Shown: positions 12,434-21,137 of the stretch, one piece after another
Numbering within the stretch: position 1 is the first letter of the stretch
Layout: each line of letters opens with the position of its first letter
DNA from: Psychromonas sp. CNPT3
GTDB taxonomy: Bacteria; Pseudomonadota; Gammaproteobacteria; Enterobacterales; Psychromonadaceae
Assembly: GCF_000153405.2 (NCBI RefSeq)
Contig: NC_020802.1
Coordinates: 1 to 64,000, forward strand
Length of the DNA stretch: 64,000 nucleotides
Direction: 5' to 3'
Translations under genes and position numbers: made by a program
Notes under the pieces: model-generated
Database searches by the model: none
What the model saw: the letters and a program-made list of their open reading frames with translations, nothing else
Told to the model about the DNA's origin: nothing

Positions 12434-13106
12434 GCGACAAAACAGGCGCTTTCCAATATAACTTAGGCCAATCATGCAAGCTCGCCAACGCGCTTAAACG
12501 GCTGTCTGGGTGTACAACGTTTACCTGTTGAACAAATTGACACATAAAAACATCATTAATCGAATCGGTATAAAAATGCAGGTTTACATACAGACAGTCT
12601 TGTCTACCAAGCCATCCTCGTAAGCGTATCACTTTACCTTCACGATAAGATGCCACTCCTTCTATAGCGCAGCTGTAGCAACCATCTTTTACTTCTAAAT
12701 CGATCCCAAACGCATGTTCAACACCGAGTGCCCTTGCTATTTTAAGGACTAAAAAGCTCATGCTTGCTGAAATGATCATGGTTGTTTGCTTGGTTTTTTT
12801 TAACCTTTTTAAAAGCTCTCTTGCTTCTGGATATACCCTTGGTAAAATATATTCACCAATACATTGATCCGCTAAATTATCAATATACTGCGTTGTTAAA
12901 TGAGCGAGTGGCGCCATGATAAACTGTAAGTAAACACTCATATCAAGCTCACCTTGCGCATATAAATCCATTAAACGCTGCTCTTCATCTAAAAAATTTG
13001 GATCTAGAACTAACCCTTTATGCACCAAAAACTGCGCCCATATTCGGGAACAATCGCCTTTGATCAACGTGTCATCTAAATCAAAAATAGTCAGTGTCTT
13101 TTGCAT
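12408..13106 (-). CDS. HAD-IB family hydrolase (phosphoserine phosphatase-like)
   Basis: The 232-residue protein has all four HAD motifs: D9-L-D11-DTL, the Ser/Thr motif MIISAS at 110-115, the lysine of EGKVIRL at 158, and the acidic motif TDSIND with D181 and D185. The helical cap insertion after motif I is the IB type seen in phosphoserine phosphatase and similar small-molecule phosphatases. The substrate cannot be read from sequence. It runs convergently with the DUF2161 gene and has a 26-base tail overlap, leaving no room for a separate terminator. Confidence 0.88.
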   Translation of the reverse strand: MQKTLTIFDLDDTLIKGDCSRIWAQFLVHKGLVLDPNFLDEEQRLMDLYAQGELDMSVYLQFIMAPLAHLTTQYIDNLADQCIGEYILPRVYPEARELLKRLKKTKQTTMIISASMSFLVLKIARALGVEHAFGIDLEVKDGCYSCAIEGVASYREGKVIRLRGWLGRQDCLYVNLHFYTDSINDVFMCQFVQQVNVVHPDSRLSALASLHDWPKLYWKAPVLSPKQLLASL

Positions 13107-13109
13107 ATT

Positions 13110-13268
13110 TTAACTCACCATTTTAAGTTCATTGAGATTAAACATGATTTCAAGTTTACTGCCCGCCGGCATTAACCTTTCCGATGATCGATACAAGAGA
13201 TCAATTTTAATATCACACCCCGAAACCAGCACCTGATAGCGAATAACATTACTCAATAACGGATGATT
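13110..13268 (-). pseudogene. Remnant of an ABC transporter ATPase C-terminus (TOBE-like)
   Basis: The - strand reads a 53-codon frame between two stops, containing VIRYQVLVSGCDIKID, YRSSERLMPAGSKLE and MFNLNELKMV. The pattern 'short beta strands, polar, LPxGS, (V/L)xhxFxxxxhxhh' resembles the TOBE domain that ends iron/polyamine-type ABC ATPases. No ATPase domain is found upstream. I take it as the last surviving piece of a deleted gene; the family call is by eye. Confidence 0.35.
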
Positions 13269-13320
13269 TTATCTTCCATTATGAACATTCCATTTGATTA
13301 ATGTTGTGTTCGATAATAAA

Positions 13321-13364
13321 ACGATCGTGTGACAGTTTTAAGACGCTCGTGTGAAGCTTTTAAT
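13321..13364. repeat. 22-bp imperfect tandem repeat in an intergenic region
   Basis: Two adjacent 22-base units share 17 of 22 positions, each containing CTCGTGTGA or ATCGTGTGA followed by TTTTAA. A two-helical-turn spacing would put both copies on the same DNA face, as tandem regulator sites often are. No regulator can be named. The rest of 13269-13505 holds no other structure I can support. Confidence 0.4.
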
Positions 13365-13510
13365 ACCGTTAGAAGTAATGCTTTCTTAACTTTTATTTTT
13401 TGATAAAGATAACGCGAGATATTTGAGGGGAGATGAGTAGGTTATTTACTGTGTTTATGCTTGTTTTATAGCGTTATTTTTTGACTCTACCTATATGACT
13501 TATGCGTACA

Positions 13511-13549
13511 AAAATAGATAAGCACGTGGATATAGTGCTTATCTATTTG
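13511..13549 (-). terminator. Terminator at the end of the APE operon
   Basis: A perfect 14-base inverted repeat (AAATAGATAAGCAC / GTGCTTATCTATTT) with a 9-base centre lies about 25 bases after the apeR stop. On the - strand it continues into a T run, so it would end the long APE transcript. Confidence 0.8.
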
Positions 13550-13573
13550 CTAGTTAGGTGTTATCTCCGCGCG

Positions 13574-14809
13574 TTAAACACTCACTTTTTTAAAAATTAA
13601 AGAGGTGTTTATCCCGCCAAAAGCAAAGTTATTGCTCATTATATATTCACATTCAATATGACGCCCAGTGCCGGTAATATAGTCTAATTGACCACACTCT
13701 GGATCTACGTTTTTTAGATTTAAAGTGGGACTAAACCAGCCCTCATTCATCATTTCAATACTCAGCCAGGCTTCAATAGCACCACACGCACCCAAGGTAT
13801 GTCCAAAATAGCTTTTCAGTGAACTAACGGGGATGTTTTTACCTAAAGCGCCTTGCATTGCGAGTGTTTCTGCAATATCTCCACGCTCTGTTGCTGTGCC
13901 ATGCGCGCAAACATAACCAATTTTATCCGCACTAATATTGGCATCTTTTAATGCCATTTCCATGCATATTTGCATAGTTTCTTTGCGGGGCTGCGTGACG
14001 TGGGTAGCATCACAGTTGCTAGCAAAACCAACTAATTCTGCATATATAGTGGCGCCACGCGCAACCGCTGCGTCATATTCTTCTAACACCAGCGTCCCAG
14101 CTCCCTCTCCAATGACTAAGCCATCTCTGTCTTTATCATAAGGACGAGGCACTGATTTAGGATCGTCATTTTTTAAACTGGTAGCAAATAAAGTATCAAA
14201 AACGGCAGACTCAGTTGCACATAACTCTTCAGCTCCACCGGCGAGCATTACGTTTTGTAGCCCATATTTAATCGCTTCATAAGCATAACCAATGGCCTGA
14301 CTACCTGAGGTACATGCGCTACAAGTAGGAATAATTCGCCCACGTAAACCAAAAAACAACCCCACATTAACCGCACACGTATGTGGCATCATTTTTACAT
14401 ATGATGTTGCGGTGATGGCTTTGGTGCTTTTTTCAGTTAACATAATCGAAAAATCGCCTACCGCAGAGGGGCTGCCCGTTGATGAGCCATAAGCGACGCC
14501 AGCGTCACCATTGGTCAAAATATCGAGTCCTATCAATCCACTTTGTTTAAGTGCATTTTCAGACGCTACCGTTGCCATTTTAGCAACACGGCCCATGCCT
14601 CGTATTTGACGACGCGTATAATGACTTGGCACTTCAAAATCATCAATAGGGCAGGCAAGTTTAGTATTAAGTCCGTCATACTGCTCATAACTTGGCATAT
14701 ATTGGGTGGCATTCTCACAGGCTTTTAAGCGTTGCTTAATATTACGCCAATCTTGACCAAATGCCGTCACCCCAGACATCCCCGTTACGACTACTCTACG
14801 TCCCTTCAT
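13574..14809 (-). CDS. apeR: APE cluster beta-ketoacyl-ACP synthase ApeR (FabF-like)
   Basis: A condensing enzyme with the complete Cys-His-His triad: Cys166 in CSACTSGS, His303 in CAHGTATE and His337 in KSYFGHTLGA. The 411-residue length fits FabF-type ketosynthases. In known aryl polyene clusters this last ketosynthase sits after the ketoreductase, exactly as here. It probably takes part in initiation or elongation with malonyl units on the cluster's carrier proteins. Its ATG directly follows the apeQ stop, so the two genes are likely translationally coupled. The ape letter follows the published order for Xenorhabdus and E. coli clusters, from memory. Confidence 0.9.
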   Translation of the reverse strand: MKGRRVVVTGMSGVTAFGQDWRNIKQRLKACENATQYMPSYEQYDGLNTKLACPIDDFEVPSHYTRRQIRGMGRVAKMATVASENALKQSGLIGLDILTNGDAGVAYGSSTGSPSAVGDFSIMLTEKSTKAITATSYVKMMPHTCAVNVGLFFGLRGRIIPTCSACTSGSQAIGYAYEAIKYGLQNVMLAGGAEELCATESAVFDTLFATSLKNDDPKSVPRPYDKDRDGLVIGEGAGTLVLEEYDAAVARGATIYAELVGFASNCDATHVTQPRKETMQICMEMALKDANISADKIGYVCAHGTATERGDIAETLAMQGALGKNIPVSSLKSYFGHTLGACGAIEAWLSIEMMNEGWFSPTLNLKNVDPECGQLDYITGTGRHIECEYIMSNNFAFGGINTSLIFKKVSV

Positions 14810-15535
14810 TTAGACCATTCCTCCGTTTATACTAATTACTTGGCGCGTCACATAACCTGCTATATCAGACATTAAATAACTCACCAGTCCCGCCACCTCT
14901 TCAGGTTTACCCATCCGCCTTAAGGGCACTAAAGGTAACGCGTGCGCTTTAACTTCTTCACTGATCATCCCCGTATCAACCAAACCTGGCGCGATACAGT
15001 TAACCGTGATTTTACGTTTAGCAAGCTCTAAAGCAAGGGCTTTACTTGCGCCAATAATACCGGCCTTAGCCGCGCTATAATTGGTTTGTCCTCGGTTGCC
15101 AACAAGGCCTGAAACCGAAGCCATAGTAACGATACGGCCCCCTTTACGTAGCTGCACCATTGGCATCACACAAGGATGTAACACATTATAAAAAGCATCT
15201 AAATTAGTGTGGACAACACTGTCCCATTCTTCTCCTGTCATGGCAGGAAAAACCGTATCATTGGTTACGCCAGCATTACTTACAACGCCATAATAAGCAC
15301 CATAGGTTTCGATATCTGCCTCTAAAACAGCTAAACACTGGGCACGATCTCTAATATCAAACTGTAAAATACGCCCTTGACCCTTGTCTTTTTCGATAGC
15401 AGCCAATGTCTCTAATGCACCGTCTTTATCACCCATGTAATGCACCGCAATACAAAACCCGTCCTTGGCAAGTTGCAATGCAATCGCACGACCAATACCT
15501 TTACTTGCACCTGTCACTAATACTTGTTTCATCAT
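14810..15535 (-). CDS. apeQ: APE cluster 3-ketoacyl-ACP reductase ApeQ (FabG-like)
   Basis: A short-chain dehydrogenase/reductase with the NADP-binding TGASKGIG at 9-15, NAG at 87-89 and the catalytic Ser140-Tyr153-Lys157. The 241 residues fit FabG. It would reduce the keto group after each condensation, before dehydration forms the next conjugated double bond. ATG at 15532 (second Met) is an equally possible start. The gene is one base from apeP and abuts apeR. Confidence 0.92.
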   Translation of the reverse strand: MMKQVLVTGASKGIGRAIALQLAKDGFCIAVHYMGDKDGALETLAAIEKDKGQGRILQFDIRDRAQCLAVLEADIETYGAYYGVVSNAGVTNDTVFPAMTGEEWDSVVHTNLDAFYNVLHPCVMPMVQLRKGGRIVTMASVSGLVGNRGQTNYSAAKAGIIGASKALALELAKRKITVNCIAPGLVDTGMISEEVKAHALPLVPLRRMGKPEEVAGLVSYLMSDIAGYVTRQVISINGGMV

Positions 15536-15536
15536 T

Positions 15537-15995
15537 TTAATTCCTTTTTAACATATTCTTGAGTAACGCTTTATGGGGTACAAATACATTTAACTGCGCC
15601 TGCGCCATTTTTTCTCCGCGGCATTCTATTGAACAAGAAAAAACGCCCATACCTTCACTTTCAAATTCTTTTTGTGCATAAATATCCAGCGTCTCATTCT
15701 CTTTAAAAAAAGCAACATCGGCATGATAACGACGCGTACCTAATAAAAACCCAATGGGTGACGCCTCTTTTTTTAATAAATGCTGATAACCCGACCAAGC
15801 GGCGATTGTCTGCGCCATATACTCGATCCCAACCCAAGCGCCAACACACGCGTTATTCGCTATAAAGAAAGGGCTGTTTTTACTGATAAGTACCTGACTG
15901 TGAATTTTATCTTCATCCACATAGATTAATTTATCAACCAATATCATTGGCGCGCTATGGGGTAATAATGACTCTATTTTAGGGAATTTAGACAT
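15537..15995 (-). CDS. apeP: APE cluster 3-hydroxyacyl-ACP dehydratase ApeP
   Basis: A hotdog-fold dehydratase-like protein of 152 residues with LLPHSAPMILVD near the N-terminus, the helix VGIEYMAQTIAAW and GFLLGTRRY. ApeP is described as acting with the second hotdog protein ApeI. An upstream TTG at 16007 extends the frame, but a TTGGAG ribosome site lies six bases before the ATG at 15995, so I chose that start. This gives an 8-base overlap with the apeO end, a usual coupling arrangement. Confidence 0.88.
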   Translation of the reverse strand: MSKFPKIESLLPHSAPMILVDKLIYVDEDKIHSQVLISKNSPFFIANNACVGAWVGIEYMAQTIAAWSGYQHLLKKEASPIGFLLGTRRYHADVAFFKENETLDIYAQKEFESEGMGVFSCSIECRGEKMAQAQLNVFVPHKALLKNMLKRN

Positions 15996-17187
15996 CCACA
16001 ACTCCAAATATTAAGCTGATATTATTGCCACCAAAAGCAAATGAGTTACTTAATATGGCTTTATGGTGCAGTTTTTGAGGTTTATCCACAAAAGCAATCG
16101 GTGCAAGTGTTGCATCAACGTTACCATCATTAATTTGTAGGGGTAAATCTAGCGAATCACTTAATATATAACAACAAATGACAGACTCAAGCATGGAAGC
16201 TGCACCTAATGCATGTCCCGTTAATGGCTTTGTTGAACTAACAGGCACTGCATCTGCGAACAGCGCATATATTGCCTTAGCTTCCATCGTATCGTTTAAT
16301 TTTGTCGCCGTGCCATGCGCATTAATATAACCGATATCACAAGGCGCTAACTGCGCATCCTGTAACGCTTTTTGCATCGATGCGATCGCGCCATAACCTT
16401 CCGGGTGGGGCGCTGAAATATGATGCGCATCAGAGCTATCTCCCACGCCCAGCAAAGCGATTCTCGAGCCGTTTTTTTGTAATGACAACAACATAAATGC
16501 ACCGGCTTCACCAATGTTAATACCGTTTCTATTAGCGCCAAAAGGTAGACAGATCGTTGTGGATAAAGCCTCTAACGCATGGAATCCATTTAAGGTTAAT
16601 TGGCATAAAGAATCAACACCGCCCACTAAAACTGCATCAACAAGGCCCGATTTTAATAAACGTTGCGCAGACAAAAAGACACGACCACTCGAAGAACATG
16701 CCGTAGATATGGTATACGTTGGCCCCTCGATAGCAAAATAATCAGCGACAAATTGCCCTAGATTTCCCACTTCTTGCTGATGATAATGATAATCCTCTGG
16801 CAATGATCCGGTGCTCGCTTTTATTGCCAAGGCACGTTCGCCATCACTAATACCCGATGTGCTTGTGCCTACGATAACCGCAATACGCGATGCGCCTACT
16901 TTTTGAATATGTAGCTTAACTTGCTCTTCAATCTGCACTAAAGCCGATAACGCCAAACGGTTGTTACGCGTGTTTTTATGTTTTAGATGTGCAGGAATAA
17001 CCGGTAGTGTGCCGTTAACTTTTCCGACGACCGTTTCTTTGCCATCATTTAACCAACCAGGCTCAGTTACCATCTGCGCTGGGATTTCAGATTTTAAGCA
17101 CTGTATTTGCTCTTTTTTATTCTGACCAAGGGCACAATTCATTGCCAGAGCATGAATATACAGAGGTCTCTTTATTTTATCATTCAT
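15988..17187 (-). CDS. apeO: APE cluster beta-ketoacyl-ACP synthase ApeO
   Basis: Ketosynthase with the full active site: Cys164 in STACSSS, His291 in INAHGTAT and His325 in KPLTGHALGAA. In characterised systems ApeO is the catalytic partner of a chain-length-factor-like protein (ApeC). The open frame begins at 17280, but that would overlap apeN by 89 bases. The ATG at 17187 starts MNDKIKRPLYIHALAMNCALG, close to the family's usual N-terminus and just past the apeN stop, giving 399 residues. Confidence 0.9.
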   Translation of the reverse strand: MNDKIKRPLYIHALAMNCALGQNKKEQIQCLKSEIPAQMVTEPGWLNDGKETVVGKVNGTLPVIPAHLKHKNTRNNRLALSALVQIEEQVKLHIQKVGASRIAVIVGTSTSGISDGERALAIKASTGSLPEDYHYHQQEVGNLGQFVADYFAIEGPTYTISTACSSSGRVFLSAQRLLKSGLVDAVLVGGVDSLCQLTLNGFHALEALSTTICLPFGANRNGINIGEAGAFMLLSLQKNGSRIALLGVGDSSDAHHISAPHPEGYGAIASMQKALQDAQLAPCDIGYINAHGTATKLNDTMEAKAIYALFADAVPVSSTKPLTGHALGAASMLESVICCYILSDSLDLPLQINDGNVDATLAPIAFVDKPQKLHHKAILSNSFAFGGNNISLIFGVVDV

Positions 17188-17191
17188 AAGC

Positions 17192-17785
17192 TTAATTCGT
17201 TTCAATGCTAATGCTGTAGTTTGTACGTAAATCCCTAAAAACGATTTTACCTTGTAAATAAGGTTTGCGCTGATAATCAATACGTATCACTGTTTTACCC
17301 TGAGCGTCATATAAATAACGCTGCAGGCCTTTTTCTTTTAATGTCCAACCTATGCGCGATAACGGCGCTTGCCATGCTTCTACCGGCCAAATCGAGAGCA
17401 TAACGTTAAATAATATATTCTCTGGCGCAGGGAGTGTGCTGGCAAGCCCGGTTAATACATAACTGTCTATCTTATCGCCTGAATATGTGAGGCTCAATAA
17501 CTTAACCCCCCACGCAGAAAAACCCGCTAAGACAACATGTTGCTCATCAACTTCAAGTTGTACCAATAAATCACGTGTTTTTTTATCATCCCACTGCGCA
17601 CTGATTAATTGGCTCACATTAATATGTCGACCCAGTTGTTTGGGTTGTGGTAGCGAAACATAAACATTTTTATCAATAGCCACCTGCACAAGTTGACTTT
17701 GAGGTTGTAGGGCACAAGCGTTTAATAAAAAAAGGCAACTCAGTAGGATCAGTTTTTTATAGTCTTTTTTATAATGTCTTTTCAT
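17192..17785 (-). CDS. apeN: APE cluster outer-membrane lipoprotein ApeN (DUF3261-like)
   Basis: The 197-residue protein has a charged N-terminus, a hydrophobic core and a lipobox LLNAC around residue 24, so it should be lipid-modified and sorted to the outer membrane. The mature part is rich in short beta strands, as in the DUF3261 family present in APE clusters. It sits beside the exporter-like ApeM and the LolA-like ApeL, suggesting a transport set. It overlaps apeM by 17 bases. Confidence 0.82.
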   Translation of the reverse strand: MKRHYKKDYKKLILLSCLFLLNACALQPQSQLVQVAIDKNVYVSLPQPKQLGRHINVSQLISAQWDDKKTRDLLVQLEVDEQHVVLAGFSAWGVKLLSLTYSGDKIDSYVLTGLASTLPAPENILFNVMLSIWPVEAWQAPLSRIGWTLKEKGLQRYLYDAQGKTVIRIDYQRKPYLQGKIVFRDLRTNYSISIETN

Positions 17786-20123
17786 GTTCTATCTTCATAT
17801 TCTCTGTTTTACTCTTTAAAGGCATTGCCAAAGGCGCTAAGAGCCAAGCCACCACAATGCCACTCAGCACGGTAATACCAAAACCATGAATAGCAGCCGT
17901 TGCACTGAGTGCCAGCAAACCAAAAGATAAAACCGTCGTTATGGCTGATAATGTGATCGCCAATAAGGTGTTCGGCGCATCCGCGTGTTTTTTTAATTCT
18001 GCAAAAAACAAAGTATAATCAATACCTATCCCTAAGATTAAAAGCAAAGCTAATAAGTTGAAAATAGTGATGGGTATGCCAAAAACACTGGTGATAGCCA
18101 AACCAACACATCCTGCTATTAAAGGCGGGATAATGACTTTACATGCGAGCTTTAAAGTATATCGATACAATAACAAACAACAAATTAGTAGGTAAGCACT
18201 CCCTAAAAGCATCGATATATAAACGCGGTACACACCAAAAATTGTCGAGATCTCATCGGCTTTATCTAAACTTGTAAGCGCTGCATTGTCTTCAATATAG
18301 CGTAAAATATCAGCCTTGTTTTTCACATCACTCAAGATCACAATACTGGCGATGTTCTGATTTATGTTACCTAGCCATAAAAAACCTAAAGGGGCAGAGA
18401 CTGGAGATGCCAAAAAGTCTTTGATTAAAAAGGGACTAAAAGGAACATTAAGAATAACCGGAGCACTAAAGTTCAACCTTTCTTGTAAAAGAGAGGCCTC
18501 TTTAATATATAAAGATTGTACTAATTGATAGTTTTCTCTTTGCGTTTTTAATGACGGTACAAATTGATGAATACTTCGGTACGAAGATATGACCCCTTGT
18601 TTTTTCCACTCTTTTAATTTTAAATCCAATGTTTCTAGCGCGATAAGTAAATTTTCCTCAGTATTACTTTTCACTAATAACAACTGCTGTTTTTCTCCCA
18701 CACCTGTTATTTTTTTAATTTGTTGCTCTTGCTCTTTTAAATCAACGGGCATGGCTTGGAGTTGACGAATATCATCATTAAAATGAACTTGGGTTAAACC
18801 TAACAATGCAAACACGAAAAGCCCCAACGGTAGTAACAGACGTAGTTTAGGGTTGTGCCATAAATTTAACCATTGTATGAAAAACATTAATTTGGGAGGT
18901 GTTATAGTGCTTGGTTTTTTAGAAAAATAAGGATAACAGCAGATCACCGTTAAATAAGCGCTGATCAATCCAATAACAGAGAATAAGGAAAGTTGCTGTA
19001 AACCGGGAAAAGGGGCCGCCAACAAACCTAAATAGCCCATTAAACTGGTGATAAGCCCCAATGTTATTGCGCTAAAAATATGTTTTAAGGCTTTTTGTGA
19101 GTCCCAATTGTGAGGTGTTTTTAAGCGTTCGGTCAGGTAGTGGAAAGCATAATCGATTGAAACACCTATTAAACTTGCTCCAAACACCAAACTAAATAAA
19201 TGCACTTTTCCAAAAACGGCAACACTAACGACAAAAGCCACCAACAAACCACAGCCAATAGAAAGTAAAGCCAATAAAAGAGGCAGGGTGCTACGATAGA
19301 CCCATAATAATAAAAATATAATACCTAAAAGAGAGCCAATACCTATGGTACTAATTTCACTTTTGGCGCTCTGCGTTCCATATGCTGCATAAAATAAAGT
19401 GCCAGTGTGCATAAGTTTCACGTGAAACTTGTTTTCTATTGTTTTTTCTAAGGCAATCAGGTTGCCAATATGGCTTTGTAACTGTGTGTCATAAGCATCT
19501 CCCAATAAATCAGCCTGTATAACAATGTAGGTTTTGCCTTGGTATTTGGTACTGATAAAACCATTTAATAAGGTAAATTGTGCTGTTTGCTGATTTTTTT
19601 CCGATAAATAATCACGAAACAATAAAAAAGGATCAGATCCTAATTCAGTCCCACTGACACCTGAAAAAGGGTTATATAGTTGTGAGATAACATGCTCAAC
19701 TTGCTTTTCTGGGTTATCTTTTAAACGTATTTTTTGGCTTTCGGTGAGCAATTGTGAGCGAAAAGGGAAGTATAGTTTCCCCCAAGCCCTCTGCTGTAAT
19801 TCATCTACTTTTGCTTGCACTTTTACAAACAATTTAGTGTCTAACAATTGCGCCGAAAAGTCCTCAGCAGCACTAAGCAAACGCTGCTTATCGTCTCCTT
19901 GCAATAAGAAAACCACTTTATTACTTAAGTTGTCAGCCACCCGCTCAAACGCCTTTTGGGCGAGAGGATCTTGCTTGTCTTTGGGTAATAACGCCAGTAT
20001 ATTCGTTTCTATTGGTAACTTAGGCTGCATTATTTGATACGACAATGTTAATGCGCAACTCGCGATAAAAGCCAGCCATATAAATGCAATTTTAGAACTT
20101 GAAAGCACGTTTTTCTTCTTCAT
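17769..20123 (-). CDS. apeM: APE cluster MMPL/RND-type exporter ApeM
   Basis: A 784-residue membrane protein. It has one N-terminal transmembrane segment, a large periplasmic domain, a five-helix bundle (about residues 255-400), a second periplasmic domain and a second bundle near the C-terminus (about 630-770). This duplicated layout is that of MMPL lipid transporters. Motifs GVSIDYAFHYLTERL and GIGIDYTLFFAELKKH in the two halves are the conserved membrane-acid motifs of the family. It probably moves the APE lipid out of the inner membrane. A parS-like palindrome lies within the gene. It overlaps apeL by 32 bases. Confidence 0.9.
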   Translation of the reverse strand: MKKKNVLSSSKIAFIWLAFIASCALTLSYQIMQPKLPIETNILALLPKDKQDPLAQKAFERVADNLSNKVVFLLQGDDKQRLLSAAEDFSAQLLDTKLFVKVQAKVDELQQRAWGKLYFPFRSQLLTESQKIRLKDNPEKQVEHVISQLYNPFSGVSGTELGSDPFLLFRDYLSEKNQQTAQFTLLNGFISTKYQGKTYIVIQADLLGDAYDTQLQSHIGNLIALEKTIENKFHVKLMHTGTLFYAAYGTQSAKSEISTIGIGSLLGIIFLLLWVYRSTLPLLLALLSIGCGLLVAFVVSVAVFGKVHLFSLVFGASLIGVSIDYAFHYLTERLKTPHNWDSQKALKHIFSAITLGLITSLMGYLGLLAAPFPGLQQLSLFSVIGLISAYLTVICCYPYFSKKPSTITPPKLMFFIQWLNLWHNPKLRLLLPLGLFVFALLGLTQVHFNDDIRQLQAMPVDLKEQEQQIKKITGVGEKQQLLLVKSNTEENLLIALETLDLKLKEWKKQGVISSYRSIHQFVPSLKTQRENYQLVQSLYIKEASLLQERLNFSAPVILNVPFSPFLIKDFLASPVSAPLGFLWLGNINQNIASIVILSDVKNKADILRYIEDNAALTSLDKADEISTIFGVYRVYISMLLGSAYLLICCLLLYRYTLKLACKVIIPPLIAGCVGLAITSVFGIPITIFNLLALLLILGIGIDYTLFFAELKKHADAPNTLLAITLSAITTVLSFGLLALSATAAIHGFGITVLSGIVVAWLLAPLAMPLKSKTENMKIEHEKTL
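19414..19429. promoter_or_regulatory. parS-like site inside apeM
   Basis: AGTTTCACGTGAAACT contains the full 14-bp palindromic parS core; only the outermost T/A pair is changed to A/T. The palindrome extends to 18 bases (19413-19430). It lies in coding sequence, 16 kb from the recF site. Confidence 0.75.
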
Positions 20124-20703
20124 TTAATTGAACCGGCAGAGCGCGTTGCTGACTAAAATCAAGCAGTGAGCTATCACCACTTAATTCGACTAATTTGAGC
20201 TGATCAATATACTGCGCACCGGATATATCAATATACGAAAAAATACGGTTAAGTGGCGCTGATTTTGGTGTTAACTGTAATTGCCACCGCTCTGACGATC
20301 CACTTAAGGTTAAACTAAATTGCTGTTCTAATTGCTTGATATCACCTTTAAAAAGAGATAAAAATAGATGACTAAAATAAAAAACCATCGGGTTATCTTT
20401 GGCAAGTATTACCTGTGCAGGTTGCTTCGCAATTTGTTGTTTAAGTTTATCTTTTACTAGCACCAACGCCACAGGAAAAGGGCTCTCTTGTTGCCATATG
20501 AGCCCATTTTTATTATCCAATAAAAAATGCCCATTCGACACTAAAGGCTGTTTAAACATTTTCATTTGTTTGTGTTGCACAAAATCACCACGCAATAAAT
20601 CATGCGCCGTTAATTTTTTTTGTAATTGTGCCATGCTAAAAGAAAAACTAGCACTACTGATAAGCATGCCCAAAACAACACAAAAACTTCTCTTAATCCA
20701 CAA
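20092..20703 (-). CDS. apeL: APE cluster LolA-like carrier protein ApeL
   Basis: A 203-residue secreted protein: an N-terminal signal peptide (hydrophobic CVVLGMLISSASFSFS) is followed by LRGDFVQHKQMKMFKQPLVSNGHF, the typical start of the LolA half-barrel fold. Periplasmic LolA-like proteins carry lipids or lipoproteins, so ApeL likely shuttles the polyene lipid or a lipoprotein between membranes. The start is a TTG that overlaps the apeK end by 11 bases; no better start is in frame. Confidence 0.83.
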   Translation of the reverse strand: MWIKRSFCVVLGMLISSASFSFSMAQLQKKLTAHDLLRGDFVQHKQMKMFKQPLVSNGHFLLDNKNGLIWQQESPFPVALVLVKDKLKQQIAKQPAQVILAKDNPMVFYFSHLFLSLFKGDIKQLEQQFSLTLSGSSERWQLQLTPKSAPLNRIFSYIDISGAQYIDQLKLVELSGDSSLLDFSQQRALPVQLNEEEKRAFKF

Positions 20704-21121
20704 AATAACGCTCCAATTTTTTTATGAAAAAGGCAGGAGAAGCTAAACACATCTCTTTAGTTTGCATGTTAACCGCAACTTGACGTGTATAACCCTTACT
20801 CATGCGCGTGCCATCTTTAGCATCATAAATAATATATTCAACGCGCATATAATTTTCCCAATCGGTCAGCTTGGCACAGACTCGGATCTCATGATGGTAA
20901 GGGATCGCACGAATATATTTCACATAGCTATCAATAACGGGCCATATATAGCCAGAATCTTGCATATCGCGATAGTTATAATCCATTTTTTCCATTAATA
21001 GGCGTCGTGCTTCTTCAAAGAACCTGAAATAATTTCCATGGTAAATAACCCCCATGGGATCGGCATCTTGAAAGGCGGTGACCAAAGTAACTTCTGCGCT
21101 TAAATCCATTTTTTTTAACAA
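20693..21121 (-). CDS. apeK: APE cluster acyl thioesterase ApeK (4HBT family)
   Basis: A 142-residue hotdog thioesterase with the 4-hydroxybenzoyl-CoA thioesterase-type motif FQDADPMGVIYHGNYFRFFEEAR; the Asp/His pair is in place. It may release or edit acyl intermediates. The frame begins with a TTG preceded by GGGG at good spacing; an ATG four codons later (21109) is the alternative. Confidence 0.87.
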   Translation of the reverse strand: MLKKMDLSAEVTLVTAFQDADPMGVIYHGNYFRFFEEARRLLMEKMDYNYRDMQDSGYIWPVIDSYVKYIRAIPYHHEIRVCAKLTDWENYMRVEYIIYDAKDGTRMSKGYTRQVAVNMQTKEMCLASPAFFIKKLERYFVD

Positions 21122-21137
21122 AACATTTCCCCTTAAA

